Positions 15,339 to 25,997 of a stretch of DNA of 64,000 nucleotides are shown piece after piece. The stretch is taken from assembly GCF_009909185.1 (NCBI RefSeq), contig NZ_JAAAMV010000002.1, forward strand, positions 62,001 through 126,000, in the 5' to 3' direction. The notes below the pieces were generated by a model. The model ran no database searches, had not been told where the DNA came from, and saw only the letters and a program-made list of their open reading frames with translations. The translations under genes and the position numbers were made by a program. The stretch's first letter is position 1. The number at the start of each line of letters is the position of its first letter. Source of the stretch: Paenibacillus glycinis. Its GTDB lineage: Bacteria; Bacillota; Bacilli; Paenibacillales; Paenibacillaceae.

Positions 15339-16058
15339 CTAGTCCTCGAACTCGACGTTATGATACACCTGCTGCACGTCTTCCAAATCCTCGAGCATGT
15401 CGATCAGCCGCTCGAACTGCGCTTGCGATTCTTCCGGAATCGTCACGTAATTCTGGGCGAGCATCGTTTGCTCGGCTACGGTGAATTCCGTGATGCCGGC
15501 TTGCTTGAACGCTTCCTGCACGGCTTGGAACTGGTTCGGTTCCGCGTACACGATCACCGCCTCGTCTTCCTCCACGATGTCCCGGACGTCGACGTCCGCT
15601 TCCATCATCAGCTCCAGCACCTCGTCGACCGATTTGCCTTCCACGCCGATCACGGCAGTCGCCGTGAACATGTAGGAGACCGAACCGCTGACGCCCATGC
15701 TGCCGCCGCACTTCGTGAAGGCGGAGCGCACTTCCGGCGCCGTGCGGTTGACGTTGTTCGTAAGCGCGTCGACGATGACCATGGATCCGTTCGGACCGAA
15801 GCCTTCGTAGCGCAGCTCGACGTAGTTCTCGTCCGAGCTGCCCTTGGCCTTCTCGATCGCGCGGTCGATGATCGCCCGCGGCACGTTATATGTTTTCGCG
15901 CGCTCAAGCACGAATTTCAGCGATTGGTTGGATTCCGGATCCGGCTCGCCCTTCTTGGCGGCTACGTAAATTTCAAGTCCGAACTTGGCGTAAATGCGAC
16001 TGGTATTGGCGTCCTTGGAGGCTTTCTTTTCTTTGATATTATTCCATTTGCGACCCAT
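15339..16058 (-). CDS. YebC/PmpR-family protein (YeeN-like)
   Basis: 239 residues, full length. The N-terminus [20 protein letters not shown] and the segment [20 protein letters not shown] match YeeN-type members; [12 protein letters not shown] and the core [18 protein letters not shown] match the YebC fold. Family members are annotated as transcriptional regulators, and some are now known to help ribosomes through proline stretches. Its gene is monocistronic, with its own terminator. The ribosome binding site before the ATG is weak. Confidence 0.93.
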   Translation of the reverse strand: MGRKWNNIKEKKASKDANTSRIYAKFGLEIYVAAKKGEPDPESNQSLKFVLERAKTYNVPRAIIDRAIEKAKGSSDENYVELRYEGFGPNGSMVIVDALTNNVNRTAPEVRSAFTKCGGSMGVSGSVSYMFTATAVIGVEGKSVDEVLELMMEADVDVRDIVEEDEAVIVYAEPNQFQAVQEAFKQAGITEFTVAEQTMLAQNYVTIPEESQAQFERLIDMLEDLEDVQQVYHNVEFED

Positions 16059-16234
16059 CTTGGCTCATTCCCGCTTTCTTTGGATTTCGACTGCCATAGA
16101 ACATTACGATGTATATTATTGCATTTTCGACCGCACTTGAACAAGCTCTCGCGGGAAAAATGCGTCGAAATCCGCTCGGATGCATGCAACTTTTCCCTTC
16201 CGACGCCTGTCTGGAAAGAAAAGGGGGAATCGGG

Positions 16235-16735
16235 ATGGTACGCAAACCGCATTTTGCTTTGACCTTGGCGGCCTGCTTATGGCTGACGATCCCGCTCCTG
16301 GCCGGCTGCGGGATCGAATACGCCGGCAGCGGCACAAGCCCAGGCGCGGCCGATGCTGCGAACCAAGCCGCATCGCCGATTAACCGGATGTCGGACAGGA
16401 CGCCGCCGTCGCCGAACATCACGGTCCAAGGCAAGAGCGTCGGCATTGACCTCACCGGTTATACCTGGTGTCCGGCCAGCGGCGACGGAACCTGCGCCAG
16501 CGCGGCTTTTTCCATTGCCGCGATCAGATCGACGAAAGTGCCGGCCGGTTCACGGATTCGCCTCGTAGCGCCGGAAGGCGTCGAAGCCGTATCGCTCGCC
16601 AATTCGATCAAAGGCTTTCTCGGCGATCCCCATGTCGTTCCGAGCGCGAAGGGCACCTATGTATACAGCGTTCATTGCAAATGGAGCTTCGATCAAGGCG
16701 AGTCCGACTATTCGTTCGCGCTGGAAGTCGTATGA
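16235..16735 (+). CDS. Predicted lipoprotein of unknown function
   Basis: 166 residues from the ATG at 16235, which has AAGGGGG seven bases upstream; the longer open frame has no ribosome binding site. The signal peptide ends in the lipobox LLAGC (Cys near residue 24), so the protein should be anchored outside the membrane. The mature part contains GYTWCPASGDGTCASA with two cysteines and a beta-rich C-terminus (GTYVYSVHCKWSFDQGESDY). I do not recognise a family. Divergent from the YebC-like gene. Confidence 0.75.
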   Translation: MVRKPHFALTLAACLWLTIPLLAGCGIEYAGSGTSPGAADAANQAASPINRMSDRTPPSPNITVQGKSVGIDLTGYTWCPASGDGTCASAAFSIAAIRSTKVPAGSRIRLVAPEGVEAVSLANSIKGFLGDPHVVPSAKGTYVYSVHCKWSFDQGESDYSFALEVV

Positions 16736-16791
16736 GGAAGCTGCGGAAGCTGCGTCATCGCGCGGTAGGCGAGCGGGTATCCATGGCATGG

Positions 16792-16818
16792 AAAAGGCGG
16801 CCGACTCGGCCGCCTTTT
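16792..16818 (+). terminator. Terminator after the lipoprotein gene
   Basis: AAAAGGCGGCCG pairs with CGGCCGCCTTTT around a three-base loop, followed by T; strong GC stem. Confidence 0.85.
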
Positions 16819-17012
16819 CTCGTATGCGCATGCTTGCGCCTGCCGCTCCGCCGCGCGTTCAAGTACCCGCGCGCGATTGGCAAGTCCTATCGATACGCGC
16901 GTCGTCCCTTCTGCGCAGCAAATGCATGAAATTCAGATTCCCGTCAGCTCCTGGAACTCGTACTCAACCTTCGGCCCGGCATCGATCCCGTTCGCGCAAT
17001 TCCGTCCGTCCG

Positions 17013-18644
17013 TTACGGCGCGCCTGCGGCCCAATCGGCGATGATCTCCTTCGCCGCGCGTTCCCCGCTCTCGACCGCCCCGTTCATATAGCCCTGATAT
17101 TCGATCGAGGTATGCTCGCCCGCGAAATGGCAGCTCCCCCTTGAACCTTCGCGTTCCATCTCGACCCCCGCAAACGCCGTGTACTGACCGATGCGCCGAT
17201 ACGAATAGGAGCCGAGCGAGTACGGATTGCCGAGCCAATAATCGCGCGCCGCCTTGCCGTTCCACTTGGCCGACAGTCCCGGGAGGAGCGGCTCGATCTG
17301 CTGCAGGAAGCCGTTCGCGCGCTCTTGGACGCTCCCCGTGATCAGGCCTTCGCCGATGCTGCCGCCTGTATAGTCCACGAGCATCCCGGACTTGCCGGGC
17401 TGGCCGCGGACGACGTCGAACGTATTCTGATACCCGGTATCGGCGATCGTGTCCCCGTTCGAGCCGAGCGCATGCCAATGCCGGTCCGTGAATTGCAGGT
17501 GCAGCTTGCTGTTCGTGCCCATGCCGAGCTCGCGAATCGCCTCGAGCTTTCGCGGCGTGAACCCGGCCCTTCCGATGTCGACGGACGACCGCAGGATGGA
17601 GAAAGGAAGCGTCAGCACCACCTTGTCCGCTTCGACGTCGAACGCGTCGGCTCCCCGCCGCAAGGTCAGCCTGTAGCTGCCGTCCGGGTTCTCCGCGACG
17701 GCGGTCAGCCGCGTCCCGCGAACGAGGCTCGCTTCCGGCAGGTTGCCCGTCAGGCGATGGATCAATTGCTCGTTGCCGCCGCGGACGTGATACCGCTCGT
17801 CGGACAGTCCGAACATGCGGAAGGCATCCTCCTCCTCCAGCAGCCCATGCAAATAAATGAAATTCAGCGCGCTCTGAACGCCGGATTCCGCGCCGTATTC
17901 GATGTTGCAGGCGATGTCCAGCAATCGCCCGAACTTCGACCGCATTCCCCCGGGGACGGACGATTCGATCCAATCGGCGACGGACATCCGGTCGAGTTCG
18001 AGCCCGCGCGGCGTATAGCGGTCATAACGCGTCGGGAAACCGGCGAGCCGCAAATCCCGGTTGATGGCGGGCATGACCGCTTTGAAATCCTCCGCCGCTT
18101 CGGCGAACGAATACGGCGCCCCGTCGAAATAGTAGCATGGCGCCGTTCCCGGCGGTTCGGCCGCGAGCAGATCGATCAGCGGCAGCCCCAGCTCGCGCGC
18201 GAGGCGGCGAACGGCGCGATGGCCGGTGTCGATGAGCATCCCTCCCCGCTCCGCGACCTGCCCGTCGTCGAATTCGTCGTAGCGCGTGCTGACCCGGCCG
18301 GCGGCGGGCTTATCGTCGGCTTCGTAGATCACGGCGTCGTAACCGGCCAGCCGCAGCCGATACGCGCAGGTCAATCCGGCGAGACCGGCGCCGACGATGA
18401 CGATCCGCGGCTGCGGCGTTCCCGCTCCCCCCGAGCCGCCGGTTCGCGTCCGATTCTCCGGCTGTCGCGAGCGCAGCGGCTTCTCCGGCGCGCTCGAGCC
18501 GCCCTTTTCCAAGCGTTCGAGCATCGTCTGGCGATGTTCCGCCCGTTCTTGCATAATATGCGTTATCGAGACATTCCGATTTTGCGAGGCACCTGCAACG
18601 ACATACATTTCGCGAAGCAATCTGGCTAGCGGTGTGCGCGGCAT
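17013..18644 (-). CDS. Flavin-dependent monoamine/L-amino-acid oxidase family protein
   Basis: 543 residues from the ATG at 18644 (AAGGA seven bases upstream). After a ~75-residue basic N-terminal extension comes the FAD dinucleotide fold (IVIVGAGLAGLTCAYRLRLA ending in VIYEADD), the GGMLIDTGHRAV loop, and the C-terminal FAD-binding motif CHFAGEHTSIEYQGYMNGAV with SGERAA. This is the pattern of MAO/L-amino-acid oxidase/tryptophan monooxygenase enzymes, which oxidise an amine and reduce oxygen to peroxide. The substrate cannot be read from the sequence. No partner genes; divergent from the GltB-like gene. Confidence 0.85.
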   Translation of the reverse strand: MPRTPLARLLREMYVVAGASQNRNVSITHIMQERAEHRQTMLERLEKGGSSAPEKPLRSRQPENRTRTGGSGGAGTPQPRIVIVGAGLAGLTCAYRLRLAGYDAVIYEADDKPAAGRVSTRYDEFDDGQVAERGGMLIDTGHRAVRRLARELGLPLIDLLAAEPPGTAPCYYFDGAPYSFAEAAEDFKAVMPAINRDLRLAGFPTRYDRYTPRGLELDRMSVADWIESSVPGGMRSKFGRLLDIACNIEYGAESGVQSALNFIYLHGLLEEEDAFRMFGLSDERYHVRGGNEQLIHRLTGNLPEASLVRGTRLTAVAENPDGSYRLTLRRGADAFDVEADKVVLTLPFSILRSSVDIGRAGFTPRKLEAIRELGMGTNSKLHLQFTDRHWHALGSNGDTIADTGYQNTFDVVRGQPGKSGMLVDYTGGSIGEGLITGSVQERANGFLQQIEPLLPGLSAKWNGKAARDYWLGNPYSLGSYSYRRIGQYTAFAGVEMEREGSRGSCHFAGEHTSIEYQGYMNGAVESGERAAKEIIADWAAGAP

Positions 18645-18893
18645 GCTATCATCCTTCGAAACTCGTATTTGCTTGTCTGCAAGAGTTGTCATGCTTCAGC
18701 ATATGCAGGCCGCAAATGAGGGGCATTACGCGTCCGTCTGTTTTTCATCGTTTTCATAGATTTATCGGCCGGCCGGACGTCGGGGCAGCTTCGGCGCGAA
18801 CGGGCGGACGGCGTCATGAATCAAACCGCCGATTCGTGGTAAGATATACCTGGTTGAATCGCGGTTATTTTTGTCATCTGGAGGTTATTTCGC

Positions 18894-20465
18894 ATGCTTT
18901 CGATTATTCTGATCATCCTGCTCGTCGTCTTCCTGGTTCCTCCGCTCGCCTTTTTCGGTTACATGTTCATCCTATCGAAGCAACCGAAGCATTCCATCAT
19001 CCGTTCCCATCCGTTTCTCGGCTGGGTTCGCTACTTGCTGGAGAAGCTCGGGCCGGAATTCCGGCAATATTGGTTCGATCACGATACGGAAGGCAAGCCG
19101 TTCTCGCGCGCGGACTTCGTCGGGCTCGTCTACGCGGCGAAGTACCGCACGGATCTCATCTCCTTCGGGGGCCGGCGCGATTACGAGAAGCCCGGTTATT
19201 ATTTGTCCAATGCCATGTTTCCTAAGCTGACGAGCGAGCTGCGCATCGACAACGCCGCCATGCAGCCGGGCCGCAGATATGTCATCACGGACGAAGGCTT
19301 GATCACGCGGAAGGAGAAAATCGTCGAGGAGCAGGTGAAGCCGTGGCTGCTGCATGACGAGGATGCCATCGTCGTGGGCGGGGCGCGCCGCGAGCCGTGG
19401 CGGCTGCGAGGCTTGTTCGGCGCGTCGGCGACATCCTTCGGCGCGGTCGGCGAGCGCTACATCCAGTCCACGGGGAACGGGGCGCGCATGGCCGGAGGCT
19501 CGTGGATCAATACGGGCGAAGGCGGCGTCGCGGACGTGCATCTCGAGACCGGCGCGGATATCGTCGCGCAGATCGGGCCGGGCCTGTACGGGTATCGGGA
19601 CCTGGAAGGCCATTTCTCGCTCGAGGCGTTCAAATTCAAAGCGTCGCTGCCCCAAATCAAAGCCTTCGAGCTGAAGTTCCATCAAGGCGCCAAGATCCGC
19701 GGCGGCCATCTGGAAGGCGCCAAGGTGACCGAGCCCGTCGCGAAAGCCCGTCTCGTGCCCATCGGCAAAACCGTCAATTCGCCGAACCGGTTCGAATTTC
19801 TGACGAGTCCGGACGAAGCGCTCCGGTTCATCCATACGCTCCAGGAGGAAGGCGGCAAGCCGGTCGGCGTCAAAATCGTCGTCGGCGATCCCAAGCGTCT
19901 CGAGCCTTTCTTCCAGGCGATGCTCGACCTGGACATTTACCCCGACTTCATCACGGTCGACGGATCCGAAGGAGGCTCCGGCGCCACGTTCAAGGCGATG
20001 GCCGACGGCATGGGACTGCCGCTCTATGCCGCCCTGCTCATCCTCGACGATACGGCGCGCAAATTCGGCGTCCGCGGAAAGTTCAAGCTGTTCGCCTCAG
20101 GCAAGCTGATCACGCCCGACAAAGTCGCGATCGCGCTGGCGCTCGGCGCAGACGCGGTCAATTCCGCGCGCGGCTTCATGATGGCGAACGGCTGCATCAT
20201 GGCGATGCAATGCCATACCGGCAAATGTCCGACGGGCATCACGACGACGGACTCCAAGTATCAGGAAGCGCTGGCGCCGGAAGAGAAGCAGTGGCGCGTC
20301 ATGAACTATATCCTGCAGATGCGCGAAGGCTTGTTCTCGCTGGCGGCGGCCTGCGGCCTGCGCAGCCCGGTCGAGCTGCGGCGCGAGCACGTCGTCTTCA
20401 CCAACGAGAGCGGGCAAAGCACGCGGATCGTCGATTTGTTCCCTTACCCGGACGCCGCGTCATAA
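18894..20465 (+). CDS. FMN-binding glutamate-synthase-family protein (GltB C-terminal type)
   Basis: 523 residues. One N-terminal membrane anchor (LSIILIILLVVFLVPPLAFF), then a stand-alone FMN-barrel of the glutamate synthase large-subunit type: PGLYGYRDLEGHFSLEAFKF, GAKIRGGHL, VDGSEGGSGATFKAMADG, and ALGADAVNSARGFMMANGC. CHTGKCPTGITTTD follows and would hold part of the Fe-S region. It lacks the amidotransferase domain and so cannot be a complete GltB. Membrane-anchored relatives (YerD type) occur in Bacillales and have unknown physiological substrates. Terminator directly downstream. Confidence 0.88.
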   Translation: MLSIILIILLVVFLVPPLAFFGYMFILSKQPKHSIIRSHPFLGWVRYLLEKLGPEFRQYWFDHDTEGKPFSRADFVGLVYAAKYRTDLISFGGRRDYEKPGYYLSNAMFPKLTSELRIDNAAMQPGRRYVITDEGLITRKEKIVEEQVKPWLLHDEDAIVVGGARREPWRLRGLFGASATSFGAVGERYIQSTGNGARMAGGSWINTGEGGVADVHLETGADIVAQIGPGLYGYRDLEGHFSLEAFKFKASLPQIKAFELKFHQGAKIRGGHLEGAKVTEPVAKARLVPIGKTVNSPNRFEFLTSPDEALRFIHTLQEEGGKPVGVKIVVGDPKRLEPFFQAMLDLDIYPDFITVDGSEGGSGATFKAMADGMGLPLYAALLILDDTARKFGVRGKFKLFASGKLITPDKVAIALALGADAVNSARGFMMANGCIMAMQCHTGKCPTGITTTDSKYQEALAPEEKQWRVMNYILQMREGLFSLAAACGLRSPVELRREHVVFTNESGQSTRIVDLFPYPDAAS

Positions 20466-20485
20466 GCCGGGCGAACCGATTCCAC

Positions 20486-20530
20486 CGAAAAACGCAGCCT
20501 CCCGGCTTGAAGCGGGGGCTGCGTTTTTCG
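20486..20530 (+). terminator. Terminator after the GltB-like gene
   Basis: CGAAAAACGCAGCC pairs with GGCTGCGTTTTTCG, with an extra CCCG/CGGG inner stem. Confidence 0.9.
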
Positions 20531-20700
20531 GTTGCGCTCGTTAGGTCACGCCAACCTGATTCGTTGGTGCGGACGATTAAAGTCATTGACTGCTCGGCAA
20601 GCCAGCATCGGAGCGCGCAAGTCGGCATGCATGCCGCCCGGTTCCTCTATCCAGGACATCTACGCTTCCTCCGCCTCGCGTCTCCGTCTTTGCCATCCGC

Positions 20701-20732
20701 CGTTATATGTGCTATTATTTGCACATATAACG
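20701..20732. promoter_or_regulatory. 12-8-12 inverted repeat just upstream of the MBL-fold gene
   Basis: CGTTATATGTGC (20701-20712) and GCACATATAACG (20721-20732) are perfect inverted repeats around TATTATTT. It ends 19 bp before the start codon, ahead of the ribosome binding site, so it could be an operator or a leader hairpin. It has no T run after it. Confidence 0.55.
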
Positions 20733-20751
20733 TCAAAGGCGGTGGATTGCG

Positions 20752-21408
20752 ATGAACATCATCTGGTACGGTCAATCCTGCTTTCTCCTCACCTCCGAGC
20801 AAGGCACGCGCGTCCTGATCGATCCTTACCGCCGTTTCCTCGGCTACCGCATGCCGGTCGTCGAAGCGGATCTGGTCCTCGTGACGCACGACCATCGGGA
20901 TCATAATCAGATCTCGGCGGCTTCCGGCAACTACAGGCTCGTGAGAGAGCCCGAGCCGATAACCCTCCGCGATGTCTCGGTCCGGGGAGTGCGGACGTAT
21001 CACGACAAGCAGCAAGGCGCGAAGCGCGGCCCCAATCTCGTCTTCGTCATCGAGATGGACGGACTTGTCTTCTGCCACTGCGGCGATCTGGGCCATCCGC
21101 TCTCGGCGGAGCAGGCCGCGTCGATCGGACGCGTCGACGTTCTCGCCGCCCCTGTCGGCGGCAAGATGACGCTGAACGGCGCCGAGGCCGCGCTGGTCGT
21201 CGGTCAGCTGCAGCCGTCCGTCGCGATCCCGATGCATTACCGCACGAAAGCCACCGGCATCATCGGCCGAATCTTGTTCGAGACGGCGGATGCGTTCATC
21301 CAAGCCGTCGGTTCTCCCGTCGACAAGGACGTACGAACGCTTGTTCTGAATCGAGACGATCTTGCTGCCAAGCCCCGGGTCGTCCAGCTGGACTACCTCC
21401 ATAGTTAG
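20752..21408 (+). CDS. Metallo-beta-lactamase-fold hydrolase, UlaG-like
   Basis: 218 residues. Metal-binding motif HxHxDH appears as VTHDHRDHNQIS, with later ligands in FCHCGDLGHPLS and the C-terminal SVAIPMHYRTKA. The compact form, starting MNIIWYGQSCFLL, matches the YycJ/UlaG-like group of predicted Zn-dependent hydrolases. The substrate is unknown. GGTGG precedes the ATG, and a perfect inverted repeat lies just upstream. Confidence 0.87.
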   Translation: MNIIWYGQSCFLLTSEQGTRVLIDPYRRFLGYRMPVVEADLVLVTHDHRDHNQISAASGNYRLVREPEPITLRDVSVRGVRTYHDKQQGAKRGPNLVFVIEMDGLVFCHCGDLGHPLSAEQAASIGRVDVLAAPVGGKMTLNGAEAALVVGQLQPSVAIPMHYRTKATGIIGRILFETADAFIQAVGSPVDKDVRTLVLNRDDLAAKPRVVQLDYLHS

Positions 21409-21618
21409 ACCAAACCGGGCTTCCGCTGGCAAATTCGCGTTCGCCGTCTTGCCTCGCGCAGGTAGCTGCGTAAGGCGAGACGGCGCGAGAAGGCTGGCGA
21501 CCTACTAAGGAGGTTACAGTCGCAGCGTGCAAGGCATACTCCTGCGACATTTTAGCTCGTGGGATTCTTTTGGCTTGTGGCTCCTAAGGTTTCAGTGACT
21601 TTTGCGGCTCGTATACGT

Positions 21619-22170
21619 CTACCCCTGATGCAACCCCGGCTCGGCCATGCCCGCCCGATGATTGACATGCCTGGCCGCGACGAACAGCAGGTCGGAGAGC
21701 CGGTTCAGATAGGAGAGAACGGCCGGATTCATGTCCTCGTCCTTCCATACCACGACAGCCAGCCGTTCCGCGCGCCGTACGATCGTCCTGGCCGCGTGCA
21801 GCGCGGCGCCGCACGGATGGCCGCCGGGCAGGATGAAGTTGGAAAGCGGCGGCAAATCGGCCTCCATCTCGTCGATCCGCGCCTCCAGATACCGCACGTC
21901 CTCCTCCGCGATCGGCCATGCGACCTTTAAGCGCGACGGCGTCGCCAACTCCGAGCCGACATGGAACAGCTTCGTCTGCACCGTATGCATCAGCTCCCGG
22001 AATGCCGCCCAATCCTCCCGCTGTCCCAGCGCGGACAGCGCCACGCCGATCATCGAATTCGCTTCGTCGCAGGTGCCGTAGGCATCGACGCGCGCGGCGT
22101 ACTTGGGCACCCGCTTCCCGTGCACCAGGCTGGTTTGCCCTTTGTCTCCCGTTTTCGTGTAGATCTTCAT
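21619..22170 (-). CDS. Cob(I)alamin adenosyltransferase, PduO type
   Basis: 183 residues. The N-terminus MKIYTKTGDKGQTSLVHGKRVPK is the ATP-binding signature of PduO-type ATP:cob(I)alamin adenosyltransferases; DAYGTCDEANSMIG, LSNFILPGG and CRRAER-like VRRAERLAVVVW with YLNRLSDLLFVAAR follow. It makes adenosylcobalamin. The start at 22170 is chosen because GAGGAGG lies six bases upstream. The gene is 22 bp downstream of icmF, whose mutase needs exactly this cofactor. Confidence 0.93.
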   Translation of the reverse strand: MKIYTKTGDKGQTSLVHGKRVPKYAARVDAYGTCDEANSMIGVALSALGQREDWAAFRELMHTVQTKLFHVGSELATPSRLKVAWPIAEEDVRYLEARIDEMEADLPPLSNFILPGGHPCGAALHAARTIVRRAERLAVVVWKDEDMNPAVLSYLNRLSDLLFVAARHVNHRAGMAEPGLHQG

Positions 22171-22191
22171 GGCCATCCTCCTCGATTGCGC

Positions 22192-25100
22192 CTACGTATT
22201 CCGCCGGTACTGACCTCCGACTTCGTATAAAGCGCCCGTGATTTGACCGATGGACGCGTATCTCACGACCTCCATCAACGCCTCGAACACATTCCCGCCC
22301 GCCGCCGCAACCTGCTTCAGGTGAATCAGCGCCGCCGCGCTCCGGTCCTGATGCTTTAACCGAAACGCCTGCAAAGCGCGAATTTGCTCCCGCTTCTCTT
22401 CTTCCGTCGAACGGGCCAATTCAATGTCGTACCGGTTCTCGCCCGGATTCGGATCGAGAAACGTATTCACCCCGACGATCGGCAGCGAGCCGTCGTGCTT
22501 GCGATGCTCGTATTCCAGCGATTCCGCTTGGATTTTGCCCCGCTGGTACCCGGTTTCCATCGCCCCGAGCACGCCGCCGCGTTCGTGGATGCGTTCGAGC
22601 TCGAGCAGCACGGCCTCCTCCATGAGATCGGTCAGCTCCTCGATCACGAAGGACCCCTGCAGCGGATTCTCGTTCCTGGCCAAGCCGAATTCCCGGTTAA
22701 TGATCAGCTGAATCGCCATCGCCCGGCGCACCGAGCTCTCGGTCGGCGTCGTGACGGCCTCGTCGTACGCATTCGTATGCAGGGAATTGCAGTTGTCGTA
22801 GATCGCCATCAGCGCCTGCAGGGTCGTGCGGATATCGTTGAAATCCATCTCCTGCGCATGCAGCGAACGCCCGGAAGTCTGGATATGGTACTTGAGCTTC
22901 TGGCTGCGCTCGTTCGCTCCGTATTGCTGCTTCATCGCCGTCGCCCAGATCCGGCGGGCAACGCGTCCCATGACGCTGTATTCCGGGTCCAGGCCATTGC
23001 TGAAGAAGAACGACAGGTTCGGCGCGAAATCGTCGATCCGCATGCCGCGTGCCAGATAGTATTCGACATAGGTGAAACCGTTCGCCAGCGTAAAGGCCAA
23101 TTGGGTGACGGGATTCGCGCCGGCCTCCGCGATATGGTAGCCGCTGATGCTGACCGAGTAATAGTGGCGCACCCGGTGGTCGATGAAGTACTGCTGAATG
23201 TCCCCCATCATCTTGAGCGCGAACTCCGTGCTGAAAATGCACGTATTCTGCCCCTGATCCTCCTTGAGAATATCCGCCTGCACGGTACCGCGCACCGCCT
23301 GCAGCGTCGCTGCCTTGACAGAGGCGTACTCCGCGTCGTCCGGCCGCCGCCCGTGCTTCGCCGCGAACCGATCGGCCTGCTGGTCGATGGCCGCGTTCAT
23401 GAACATCGCCAGAATGACCGGCGCCGGGCCGTTGATGGTCATCGAGACGCTGACCGCGGGATGGCAGAGGTCGAAGCCGTCGTACAGCTTCTTCATGTCG
23501 TCCAAACAGCAGACGTTCACGCCGCTGTTGCCGATCTTGCCGTAAACGTCGGGACGGTCGCTCGGGTCCTGTCCGTAGAGCGTGACGCTGTCGAACGCGG
23601 TGGACAATCGTTTGGCCGCGTCGTTCCGGCAGAGATAATGGAAACGGCGGTTGGTTCGCTCCGGCGTGCCCTCACCGGCGAACTGGCGCTTCGGATCCTC
23701 GTCGGCGCGCTTGAAGGGGAAGACGCCCGCCGTATACGGGAAGTAGCCGGGCAGGTTTTCGAGCAGCATCCAGCGCAGCAGGTCGCCGGCTTCTTCGAAC
23801 CTCGGCAGGCTGACCCGCGGAATTCGGCTGCCCGACAGCGATACGCTCGCGAACTCGGTCGTCGTTTCCTCGCCGCGCACCACGGCGGTCAGCCGGTCTC
23901 GCCGGTATGCCTCGCTGATCGCCGGCCATTCCGCCAATCGCTTCCGGCATTCGGGCTGCAAGCCCGCTTCGCAATCGGCGATCATGACGCGCAGCTTCTC
24001 CGCGAACGCGCTCGCCTCGTCGCCGGACAGAAGCCGTCCGCCGTCCGCTTCGATCAGCCGTTGCGTCCCCTCGAGCCATGACAGCCTTCGGGCGACGGCA
24101 GCTTGCTCCTCCGCGAAAGCCCGGTAACGGCGCACCGTCCGAAGGATCTCGCCGAGGTAACCGGTTCGGTCCGGCGGGATGATCCTGTTCGTCTTCGGCG
24201 CGTTTCCCGCTATCGCGTTCGAAGAACCCGCTTGATGAAGGATCGGCCAATTCGCGCCCGTCTTCGCCGCCACGATCCGCATCAGCGCATGGAAAAGCGC
24301 CGTGGTGCCGGGATCATTGAATTGGCTCGCGATCGTACCGAACACGGGCAGCCGTTCATCCGGCCCGTCGAACGATTGCCGGCTCCGCCTGTATTGCTTG
24401 CGCACGTCGCGCAGGGCATCCTCCGATCCCCGGCGTTCGAATTTATTGATGACGATGGCGTCCGCATAATCGATCATGTCGATTTTCTCCAGCTGCGTCG
24501 CGGCTCCGAACTCGCCGGTCATGACGTACGCCGACACGTCGCACAGATCCACGATGGCTGCGCCGCCTTGCCCGATCCCGCTCGTCTCGAGAACGACGAG
24601 ATCATAGCCCGCCCGCTTGACGATCGCGATGGCGTCCTTGGCGGCTGCGCTGATCTCGGACTTGGATGCGCGCGTCGCCATGCTCCGCATGTAGACCCGC
24701 GCATCCTCGATCGCGTTCATGCGAATCCGGTCGCCGAGCAGCGCGCCGCCCGATTTCGTCTTGGTCGGGTCGATCGACAGAACGGCAATCGAACGCGCCG
24801 GATAATAAGCGAGAAACCGGCGAACGAGCTCGTCGGTCAGCGAGCTCTTGCCCGCGCCGCCCGTCCCCGTGATGCCCAGCACCGGGACCGCCGGAATATC
24901 GGAGCGCAGCGCCTTGAGCACGGCTTCCTCGGCATCGTTCAAGCTCGCGTTCGCCGCCTGTTCTTCCGCAAGCGTGATCAGCTGCGCGACGGCATTGCGG
25001 TTGCGGTCCTTCAACGCGCCGAAAGCCTGTTCCGCCTTCCGCGGCGTCTCGCGGTCGCAGACCCGTATCATGGCGTTGATCATGCCCTGCAGGCCCAACT

Positions 25101-25482
25101 CCCGGCCGTCGTCGGGCGAGAAGATCTTCGCGATCCCGTATCGCTGCAAGGCCTCGATCTCCGCAGGCACGATAACGCCGCCGCCGCCCGCGAAGATCCG
25201 GATATGTCCCGCGCCTTCCCGAATCAACACGTCATGCATGTAGGTCAAGTATTCGACATGCCCGCCCTGATAAGAGCTCACGGCAATCCCCTGCACGTCT
25301 TCCTGAATGGCCGCGTTCGTCACTTCCAGCACGGAACGGTTATGTCCGAGGTGGATGACTTCGACGCCCGACGCCTGGAGGATCCGCCTCATGATGTTGA
25401 TGGACGCATCGTGCCCGTCGAACAAGGCGGCAGCCGTAATAAAACGAACATGGTGTTTCGGGCGATAAACTTGCGTCTCCAA
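22192..25482 (-). CDS. icmF: Fused isobutyryl-CoA mutase/GTPase chaperone IcmF
   Basis: 1096 residues. Order: B12-binding domain at the N-terminus ([10 protein letters not shown], residues 22-31, with the base-off His; [10 protein letters not shown]), a MeaI-type G-protein domain (Walker A GTGGAGKS, 206-213; later [12 protein letters not shown]), then a C-terminal acyl-CoA mutase barrel ([57 protein letters not shown]). This order is that of IcmF, which isomerises isobutyryl-CoA and n-butyryl-CoA (or close relatives) and repairs its own cofactor. Start is TTG with GGAGG five bases upstream. Its adenosyltransferase follows. Confidence 0.95.
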   Translation of the reverse strand: METQVYRPKHHVRFITAAALFDGHDASINIMRRILQASGVEVIHLGHNRSVLEVTNAAIQEDVQGIAVSSYQGGHVEYLTYMHDVLIREGAGHIRIFAGGGGVIVPAEIEALQRYGIAKIFSPDDGRELGLQGMINAMIRVCDRETPRKAEQAFGALKDRNRNAVAQLITLAEEQAANASLNDAEEAVLKALRSDIPAVPVLGITGTGGAGKSSLTDELVRRFLAYYPARSIAVLSIDPTKTKSGGALLGDRIRMNAIEDARVYMRSMATRASKSEISAAAKDAIAIVKRAGYDLVVLETSGIGQGGAAIVDLCDVSAYVMTGEFGAATQLEKIDMIDYADAIVINKFERRGSEDALRDVRKQYRRSRQSFDGPDERLPVFGTIASQFNDPGTTALFHALMRIVAAKTGANWPILHQAGSSNAIAGNAPKTNRIIPPDRTGYLGEILRTVRRYRAFAEEQAAVARRLSWLEGTQRLIEADGGRLLSGDEASAFAEKLRVMIADCEAGLQPECRKRLAEWPAISEAYRRDRLTAVVRGEETTTEFASVSLSGSRIPRVSLPRFEEAGDLLRWMLLENLPGYFPYTAGVFPFKRADEDPKRQFAGEGTPERTNRRFHYLCRNDAAKRLSTAFDSVTLYGQDPSDRPDVYGKIGNSGVNVCCLDDMKKLYDGFDLCHPAVSVSMTINGPAPVILAMFMNAAIDQQADRFAAKHGRRPDDAEYASVKAATLQAVRGTVQADILKEDQGQNTCIFSTEFALKMMGDIQQYFIDHRVRHYYSVSISGYHIAEAGANPVTQLAFTLANGFTYVEYYLARGMRIDDFAPNLSFFFSNGLDPEYSVMGRVARRIWATAMKQQYGANERSQKLKYHIQTSGRSLHAQEMDFNDIRTTLQALMAIYDNCNSLHTNAYDEAVTTPTESSVRRAMAIQLIINREFGLARNENPLQGSFVIEELTDLMEEAVLLELERIHERGGVLGAMETGYQRGKIQAESLEYEHRKHDGSLPIVGVNTFLDPNPGENRYDIELARSTEEEKREQIRALQAFRLKHQDRSAAALIHLKQVAAAGGNVFEALMEVVRYASIGQITGALYEVGGQYRRNT

Positions 25483-25997
25483 GATTCCCTCCGCCCTTCC
25501 GTCCAGCTGTTTCCGCTGCGACTCGTTGTTACCCCTTACTACGATATTCGCGGCCGCGCGAGAGGATGCCGCAGCCGGTGAAACGGTTTCATCAGCCTTT
25601 GCATGCGTTCATTCGCAGGCGGCTGCCCGCTACCCCATGGCTGCAGCAAGGCGAATTTGGATAATTAATGGCGTTTAGCATTATAAATTTAATGTCACTA
25701 TATCTAACATATACACTGTGCATTTAACGCTACTCTGTACTAAAGCGATAAAGGGAGAAAATAGGTAAAAAATGCAGGATAATGGCAGATTTAAGGTGTT
25801 TTTCGGGCAAATATCTCATTTGATTTGATTTGCTATCTTAACTAATATAAACGGTAGATTTGAAGAGAGATACAAAGGGGGAACGACATATGTAAGATAT
25901 ATGTCAATTTAATGGCTCAATGACGTTACTCGTTCTCAATCGAAAGTTATCTTAGTTCACATTCAAGACTGGCTTGAGCCAACCCGAGGAGGACGCC
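25483..25997. other. 515-bp non-coding region upstream of the cohesin-amidase
   Basis: GC-rich up to about 25660, then strongly AT-rich. No convincing gene. It contains an AAAGGGGG ribosome-binding-like tract (25874-25881) eight bases before ATG-TAA (25890-25895), and a 7-bp dyad GACATAT/ATATGTC at 25885-25905. Promoter elements for the downstream amidase are expected here, but none is clear. GAGGAGG just before 25998 is that gene's ribosome binding site. Confidence 0.5.
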
